The translations under genes were made by a program, and so were the position numbers. Positions 31,311 through 35,591 of a DNA stretch of 35,591 bases are shown in pieces. Origin of the DNA: Crossiella sp. SN42 (lineage in GTDB: Bacteria > Actinomycetota > Actinomycetes > Mycobacteriales > Pseudonocardiaceae); assembly GCF_023897065.1 (NCBI RefSeq), contig NZ_JAMHIV010000061.1:1-35591 (forward strand), written 5' to 3'. The notes under the pieces were generated by a model, which worked only from the letters and a program-made list of their open reading frames with translations, did not search any database and was not told the DNA's origin. Position 1 is the first letter of the stretch. Every line of letters starts with the position of its first letter.

Positions 31311-32590
31311 TCCCGGAGCTGCATCCCGGCCGGGCCGCGCCGAGCAGGTGGGTGCACCTGGCCTGGGTGTACGGGACGCTCGCGGTCTCCGGGTTCCTGG
31401 TGTGGGTCACCGGCGAGTGGCCAACCGGTGGCCCGGAGCTGACCGCGGTGCTGGTGCTGCTCGCGCTGGCGGTGCTGTGGCTGCCCTGGCTGCCGGGCCT
31501 GGTGGCCAGCCGCCGGGACGGTGGGCGGCTCTGGGTCACCGCGGCGGAGATGACCGGCACCCGGCGGTGGCTGGCCATCGGCTACTTCGCCGGCATGGTG
31601 GCCATCAACGGCGGGCTGATGTCGATCAGCGCGCAGTTCGCCGCCTTCGCCTCGGTGGGGTTCCCGTTCGCCTTCCTGCTGTTCCCGCCGCGGGGCGCGA
31701 TGATCGGGGTCGGGGTGACCGCGGTGGTGAACCTGGCCGCGCAGACCCGGTGGCTGACCGAGTACATCCAGCCCTACTCGGCGCTGCTGGGCCTGTTGCT
31801 GCCGTTGGCCTTCGGCGGCTGGGTGGTGGGGCGGGAGAGCGAGCGGCGGCGGGCCATGGTGACCGAGCTGACCGCGGCCAACGCGGCGCTGCGGGAGGCC
31901 ATGGCGGAGAACTCGGGCCTGCACGCGCAGCTGCTGACCCAGGCCCGCGAGGCCGGGGTGCGGCTGGAGCGGCAGCGGATGGCGCGGGAGATCCACGACA
32001 CCATCGCCCAGGGGCTGACCGGGATCATCACCCAGCTCAACGCGGCCGACCGGGTCGGCGAGCCGGAGCGCAAGGCGCACCTGGACCGGGTGCGGGCGCT
32101 GGCCGCGGACAGCCTGGCCGAGGCCCGGCGCTCGGTGCGGGCGCTGCGGCCGGAGGCGCTGACCGAGTCGCCGCTGCCGGAGGCGCTGGCCGAGCTGACC
32201 GCGAAGTGGGGCGCGGCCAACGGGATCACCCCGCAGCTGGCGGTCACCGGCACGCCGGACCGGCTGGCCACCGGGGTGGAGGTGGTGCTGTTCCGGGTGG
32301 CGCAGGAGGCGCTGACCAACATCGCCAAGCACGCCAAGGCGTCCAGGGTGGGCGTGACACTGTCCTATGAGGACGATCTGGTGCTGCTGGACATCGTCGA
32401 CGACGGGGTGGGCATCACGCCGTCTGCCGGATGTGAGTCCACAGTGGACGGATATGGGATCGGTGTGATGCGGCAGCGGGTGCGCGGGGTGGGTGGCGTG
32501 CTGGAGATCGAGAGCGGTCCGGGGCAGGGCACGGCGGTGGCGGCCGCGGTGCCGGTGATCCCGTTCGAGGCCAGGGAAGGCGGGGCATGA
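31301..32590 (+). CDS. NarL-type sensor histidine kinase
   Basis: A 429-residue kinase. The N-terminal half has about six transmembrane segments with short loops and no large external domain, so it probably senses within the membrane or through the transporter. A coiled-coil linker leads to the HisKA_3 phosphoacceptor H232 in MAREIHDTIAQGLTGII. The ATPase domain has VAQEALTNIAKHAKAS (N box), DDGVGI and GYGIGVMRQRV. ATG 31301 lies inside the end of the permease gene; the stop overlaps the next gene's start (ATGA). The product phosphorylates the regulator that follows and probably controls the exporter. Confidence 0.92.
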   Translation: MGVIPELHPGRAAPSRWVHLAWVYGTLAVSGFLVWVTGEWPTGGPELTAVLVLLALAVLWLPWLPGLVASRRDGGRLWVTAAEMTGTRRWLAIGYFAGMVAINGGLMSISAQFAAFASVGFPFAFLLFPPRGAMIGVGVTAVVNLAAQTRWLTEYIQPYSALLGLLLPLAFGGWVVGRESERRRAMVTELTAANAALREAMAENSGLHAQLLTQAREAGVRLERQRMAREIHDTIAQGLTGIITQLNAADRVGEPERKAHLDRVRALAADSLAEARRSVRALRPEALTESPLPEALAELTAKWGAANGITPQLAVTGTPDRLATGVEVVLFRVAQEALTNIAKHAKASRVGVTLSYEDDLVLLDIVDDGVGITPSAGCESTVDGYGIGVMRQRVRGVGGVLEIESGPGQGTAVAAAVPVIPFEAREGGA

Positions 32591-33210
32591 GCCGGATCCG
32601 GTTGCTGATCGTGGACGACCACCCGATCGTGCGTAACGGCCTGTCCGCGGCCTTCGGCGCGGAGCCGGACATCGAGGTGGTGGGCGAGGCGGCCAACGGC
32701 CTGGAGGCGGTGCGGCTGGCCGCCGAGGTCGAGGTGGACGTGGCGCTGATGGACCTGCGGATGCCTGAGCTGGACGGCGTGCAGGCGATCCGGCGGCTGC
32801 GCGAGCAGAGCCCCCAGGTGCGGGTGCTGGTGCTGACCACCTTCGACACCGACTCCGACGTGCTGCCCGCGATCGAGGCCGGGGCCACCGGCTACCTGCT
32901 CAAGGACGCCCCGCCGGAGGAGCTGCTCAAAGCGGTGCGGGCGGCCAGCCGCGGCGAGTCGGTGCTCGCGCCCACGGTGGCCGGGCGGCTGATCGGGCAA
33001 GTGCGCAAGCCGACGCGGGGCGCGCTGAGCAAGCGGGAACTGGAGGTGCTCACCCTCGTCGCCGGGGGCGCCACCAACCGGGAGGCGGCGCGCAGGCTGT
33101 TCATCAGCGAGGCGAGCATCAAGACGCATCTGCTGCACATCTACGCGAAGCTGGACGTGCGGGACCGCGCGGCCGCGGTCGGCGAGGCGTACCGGCGGGG
33201 CCTGCTGTAG
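32587..33210 (+). CDS. NarL/FixJ-family response regulator
   Basis: A 207-residue DNA-binding regulator. The receiver domain has the DDHP acidic pair, the phosphoacceptor D56 in ALMDLRMPELDG, the Thr in LTTFDTD and the Lys in LLKDAPPEEL. The C-terminal LuxR-type helix-turn-helix is LSKRELEVLTLVAGGATNR followed by SEASIKTHLLHIYAKL. It is translationally coupled to the kinase (ATGA) and is the last gene of the exporter operon. Its binding site is not identified; the near-palindrome at 29543 is a candidate. Confidence 0.93.
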   Translation: MSRIRLLIVDDHPIVRNGLSAAFGAEPDIEVVGEAANGLEAVRLAAEVEVDVALMDLRMPELDGVQAIRRLREQSPQVRVLVLTTFDTDSDVLPAIEAGATGYLLKDAPPEELLKAVRAASRGESVLAPTVAGRLIGQVRKPTRGALSKRELEVLTLVAGGATNREAARRLFISEASIKTHLLHIYAKLDVRDRAAAVGEAYRRGLL

Positions 33211-33229
33211 ACCCCGCGCGGCACGTCCC

Positions 33230-33394
33230 TCAGTCCTCGTCGTCGGGCTTGGCGTGGTCGGCCACGCCCGGGTTCGGGTCCCGGGACAGGTCGATCAGCG
33301 GATGACGCGGCGCCCCCTCCGGCAGCGCGTGATCCGGCTTCCCCGGGTTCGGATCCCGGGACAGGTCGATCAGCGGTCGTTCGCTCGCACTCAT
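33230..33394 (-). CDS. 54-residue protein made of two tandem repeats
   Basis: A short gene on the minus strand with a strong ribosome binding site (GAGGAGG, seven bases before ATG 33394). The product is small and acidic. It contains PLIDLSRDPNPG twice (residues 7-18 and 32-43), each followed by two residues and DHA, so nearly the whole protein is a 25-residue unit repeated twice. The C-terminus is DDED. There is no signal peptide or membrane segment. At DNA level the two units share a 35-base near-identical segment (33267-33301 and 33342-33376) with a single difference. I do not recognise a family. It converges with the response-regulator gene and is divergent from the polymerase gene. Confidence 0.8.
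   Translation of the reverse strand: MSASERPLIDLSRDPNPGKPDHALPEGAPRHPLIDLSRDPNPGVADHAKPDDED
33267..33376 (-). repeat. 35-bp direct repeat, 75-bp period, inside the small gene
   Basis: 33267-33301 and 33342-33376 are identical at 34 of 35 bases, 75 bases apart, which is exactly 25 codons. Both encode the LIDLSRDPNPG segment of the 54-residue protein. Near identity at DNA level, including third positions, suggests recent duplication or strong constraint. Confidence 0.9.
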
Positions 33395-33417
33395 GTTCCT
33401 CCTCAGAAAAACTCCCT

Positions 33418-33485
33418 CATGGGTGCTCCGGACACGCTACCCATGGCTGGTCCACACCGGATTGTCGGTGCCGTGGCGGACAATC
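33418..33485. repeat. Two inverted repeats in the divergent region before the polymerase gene
   Basis: CATGGGT (33418-33424) pairs with ACCCATG (33439-33445), and GATTGTC (33460-33466) pairs with GACAATC (33479-33485). Both lie in the 98-base gap between the small repeat protein and the polymerase start. They may be operators or leader hairpins. Confidence 0.5.
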
Positions 33486-33492
33486 GCCCGTG

Positions 33493-35142
33493 ATGCGGAT
33501 CGCGGTGGTGACCAGCCCCAACGGGGAGGCCAGGCTGTGCGAGCTGTCCGAGGACGGGCGGCCCGTGAGCGAGGTCACGTCCACCACTGCCCTTGCGGGC
33601 ACCGTGGCCGAGCTGGAACGGGCGCACCAGCCCCGCTGGGTGCTGGCCAACAGCGCCGAGCTGTACCCGAGGCTGCTGCGCGCCGGCGTGCGGCTGACCC
33701 GCTGCCACGACCTGGAGCTGACCGAGTCGCTGCTGTCCGGCCACGCCGGCCGCTGGGGCGAGCCCCGCGGCCTGGCCGCCGCCTACGCGCGCCAGGCGGG
33801 TCTGCCGGTGCCGCCGGACCCACCGGTGCGGCCGAGGGACGAGCACCCAACGCTGTTCGAGACCGCGCGCACCGACCTGCCCGAGGTGGACCCCCTCGAC
33901 GCGGTGATCGCGGTGCACCGGGACCAGCAGGCCAGGATCAGCGCGCTGGCCCAGCCGGGCCGGTTCCGCCTGCTGGTGGCCGCGGAGTCCGCCGGCGGCC
34001 TGGCCGCGGCGGAACTGGGCCACGTCGGGGTGCCGTGGCGGGCCGACATCCACGACGCGCTGCTCACCGAACTGCTGGGGCCACGCACCCCGGCCGGTGT
34101 GCCGCCACCGAAACTGGCCGAGCTGACCGAACGGATCATCGAGGCCTTCGGCGGCCGCCGCTTCCACCCGGACTCCCCCGCCGAGGTCCTCAAGGCCTTC
34201 GCCAAGGCAGGCCATTCCCTGCCGTCCACCCGCTCCTGGGTGATCAAAGGCGTGGACCACCCGGCGGTGCCCCTGTTGCTGGAGTACAAGGAGCTGTACC
34301 GGATCTACACCGCGCACGGCTGGTCCTGGCTCTCGGCCTGGGTGCGCGACGGCCGGTTCCGCCCGGAGTGGGTGGCCGGTGGCGTGGTATCCGGCCGGTG
34401 GGCGACCAGGGGCGGCGGCGCGTTGCAGATCCCCAAGACCGTGCGGCGGGCCGTGGTCGCCGACCCGGGCTGGTCACTGGTGGTGGCCGACGCCAGCCAA
34501 CTGGAGCCCCGGGTCCTGGCCGCCCTGGCCGGTGACCAGCGCCTGGCAGCGGCGGGAGCCAGCGGCGACCTGTACACCGCCCTGGCCGAGGAGGCCTTCG
34601 GCGGCGACCGCGACCGAGCGAAGATCGGCATGCTGGGCGTGATGTACGGCCAGACCAGCGGCGGGGCCGGGGAACTGCTCGCGGCACTGCGGAAGCGCTA
34701 CCCAGCGGCGATCGAGTACGTGGAGCGGGCGGCGCGGACTGGTGAGCTGGGTGGGCTGGTCCGCTCGCACCTGGGGAGGACTTGTCCGCCGCCGGGATCG
34801 GACTGGCAGGGCATCGTGGAGGACGCGGAGACGGAGACCGGTCAGGCGCGGCAGGCTCGGGCGAGGGGAAGGTTCACCCGGAACTTCGTGGTGCAAGCGA
34901 CGGCTTCGGAGTGGGCGCTGGCGTTGCTGGCGTGTCTGCGGACGTCGTTACGGGAACCGGCGGAGCTGGTGTTCTTCCAGCACGACGAGGTGATCGTGCA
35001 CTGTCCTTCGGAGCTGGCGGAGGAAGTGGTGGCGGCGGTGCAGGACTGCGCGGAACGGGCCACGCGGTTGCTGTTCGGGGACACACCGGTGCGGTTCCCG
35101 TTGAACGCGGTGGTGGCCGACTGTTACGCGGACGCGAAGTAG
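33493..35142 (+). CDS. Family A DNA polymerase (actinobacterial 'bifunctional 3'-5' exonuclease/DNA polymerase' type)
   Basis: A 549-residue protein with a PolA-like polymerase core. Motif A reads VVADASQLEPRVLAALAGD, in place of the usual DYSQIELR. The O-helix (motif B) is RDRAKIGMLGVMYGQTSGG, and motif C is FFQHDEVIVH, so the two metal-binding aspartates remain. The N-terminal half is where an exonuclease domain would sit, but I see no DxE at its start, so proofreading activity is doubtful. There is no 5'-nuclease domain; housekeeping PolI is expected elsewhere in the genome. It may take part in repair or translesion synthesis. ATG 33493 is used; a GTG one codon upstream is equally possible and no ribosome binding site is clear. 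Two palindromic elements follow the gene. Confidence 0.88.
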   Translation: MRIAVVTSPNGEARLCELSEDGRPVSEVTSTTALAGTVAELERAHQPRWVLANSAELYPRLLRAGVRLTRCHDLELTESLLSGHAGRWGEPRGLAAAYARQAGLPVPPDPPVRPRDEHPTLFETARTDLPEVDPLDAVIAVHRDQQARISALAQPGRFRLLVAAESAGGLAAAELGHVGVPWRADIHDALLTELLGPRTPAGVPPPKLAELTERIIEAFGGRRFHPDSPAEVLKAFAKAGHSLPSTRSWVIKGVDHPAVPLLLEYKELYRIYTAHGWSWLSAWVRDGRFRPEWVAGGVVSGRWATRGGGALQIPKTVRRAVVADPGWSLVVADASQLEPRVLAALAGDQRLAAAGASGDLYTALAEEAFGGDRDRAKIGMLGVMYGQTSGGAGELLAALRKRYPAAIEYVERAARTGELGGLVRSHLGRTCPPPGSDWQGIVEDAETETGQARQARARGRFTRNFVVQATASEWALALLACLRTSLREPAELVFFQHDEVIVHCPSELAEEVVAAVQDCAERATRLLFGDTPVRFPLNAVVADCYADAK

Positions 35143-35184
35143 GGCAAGCGGCCGGGGGCAAACTCGGGGTTGAAAACCCACAAA

Positions 35185-35346
35185 GCGGTCCTCTCGTCTT
35201 CTCCGTACGGCCTGGAGACTGCGCACCGCATCCCGCCGAGCAGATGCTCACAGCAACCGCCGCCAAGGCCACGCCACGCAACGGCGGCTGCTCGGTGGGA
35301 TGTGGTTCGCTGTCGGAAGGTCGTGCGGAGAAGACGAGAGGACCGC
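35185..35346. repeat. Long palindromic element 1 (59-bp arms)
   Basis: The arms 35185-35243 and 35288-35346 are reverse complements at 50 of 59 positions; the outer 21 bases (35185-35205 and 35326-35346) match perfectly. The 44-base loop contains a further CCGCCG (35257-35262) and CGGCGG (35282-35287) pair that extends the stem. The mismatches are spread through the inner part, as in an RNA or DNA fold kept by compensatory change. Confidence 0.85.
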
Positions 35347-35434
35347 GAGCACGCTGGGTCTTGAGTCGGCAACCCAAAACCCGCCCCGCAACCTGCTCAT
35401 CCGGGTGTTGACTTGTCCCACCCCTCCGGGGGTC

Positions 35435-35510
35435 TGCCCGTCCGGCGAGGACACTCTTTTGATCTTCGGGGTTAAAAGCGAAGATCAAGAGCGTCCTCGC
35501 CGGACGGGCA
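35435..35510. repeat. Long palindromic element 2 (about 33-bp arms)
   Basis: The left arm 35435-35468 pairs with the right arm 35479-35510 around a 10-base loop. The outer 18 bases (TGCCCGTCCGGCGAGGAC at 35435-35452 and its complement at 35493-35510) are perfect; the inner part has one mismatch and a two-base bulge. It could end transcription from the polymerase gene, although it is about 290 bases past the stop. Confidence 0.85.
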
Positions 35511-35591
35511 GGAATCAAAGCATGGGGGGGAAAGTCAAAGGCAGAGACGCAAGCGGGTCTTGAGGTTCCCCATGCCCGTCAACCTTCCGAA

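Larger units (their letters stand above)
35143..35591. other. Noncoding right edge with palindromic repeat elements
   Basis: No credible gene: the frames that run through this stretch read the same palindromes on both strands and give mirrored peptides. It contains two long imperfect inverted repeats (35185-35346 and 35435-35510). Short sequences recur beside both: TCGGGGTT then AAAA at 35164 and 35466, and GGGTCTTGAG at 35356 and 35555. The cluster may continue beyond the window. Confidence 0.7.

Noticed and set aside
35300-35563. Mirrored small proteins on both strands at the right edge (LLIF...EDQ type)
   Set aside because: The similarity of the peptides on opposite strands is explained by the palindromic DNA. 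There are no ribosome binding sites.

Overview
The window is high-GC DNA from a Gram-positive actinomycete, most likely a member of the Pseudonocardiales. The genus cannot be fixed from this sequence. Supporting signs are strong G/C third-position bias, GTG starts, many ATGA/GTGA stop-start overlaps, Tat-exported enzymes, Hanks-type Ser/Thr kinases, an LCP cell-wall ligase and the actinobacterial form of family A DNA polymerase. It looks like ordinary chromosome: 28 intact protein genes, one broken IS982-type insertion sequence, and no RNA genes that I can recognise.

Layout. Bases 1-767 appear noncoding but carry inverted repeats. 768-5843 holds an FAD/NAD(P)-binding protein, a membrane-anchored UbiB-type kinase and a PAP2 phosphatase. 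6032-6803 is the transposase relic. 6824-10797 (minus) holds an unusual membrane Ser/Thr kinase and a Tat-exported M28 peptidase, divergent from an LLM flavin oxidoreductase (10891-11901). 12060-14909 is a small sugar-type unit: UPF0303 protein and Gfo/Idh/MocA oxidoreductase, divergent from a ROK regulator. 14911-15450 is lspA, divergent from 15595-21122, a coherent block of GT2-GtrA fusion, GT39 transferase, OmpR-type response regulator and histidine kinase. 21242-26653 holds a second Ser/Thr kinase, a peptide-binding lipoprotein and two exported beta-propeller proteins. 26661-27813 is a FadR-type regulator divergent from a VOC protein. 27880-29541 is a small membrane protein divergent from an LCP protein. 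29663-33210 is an ABC-2 exporter with a NarL-type two-component system. 33230-33394 is a 54-residue protein made of two repeats. 33493-35142 is a family A DNA polymerase, followed to the end by two long palindromic elements.

How the genes fit together. The most informative unit is 15595-21122. The GT2 domain probably loads a sugar onto a lipid carrier, the fused GtrA domain would flip it, and the GT39 protein would use it outside the membrane. The downstream two-component system probably controls this. The promoter region of the glycosylation genes and that of the regulator both carry the same direct repeat, CTCCCAG-N4-CTCCCAG, with an 11-base period typical of OmpR-family binding sites. This suggests a small autoregulated envelope-glycosylation regulon, with lspA possibly sharing the control region. 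Much of the remaining content is also envelope-related (PAP2, UbiB-like, LCP, two membrane kinases, exported hydrolases, exporter with sensor).

The points I consider least explained are the shared operator, the duplicated 54-residue protein, the kinase with an N-terminal membrane domain and tandem nonapeptides, the 16-bp-arm palindrome at 322-355, and the related palindromic elements at the right edge.
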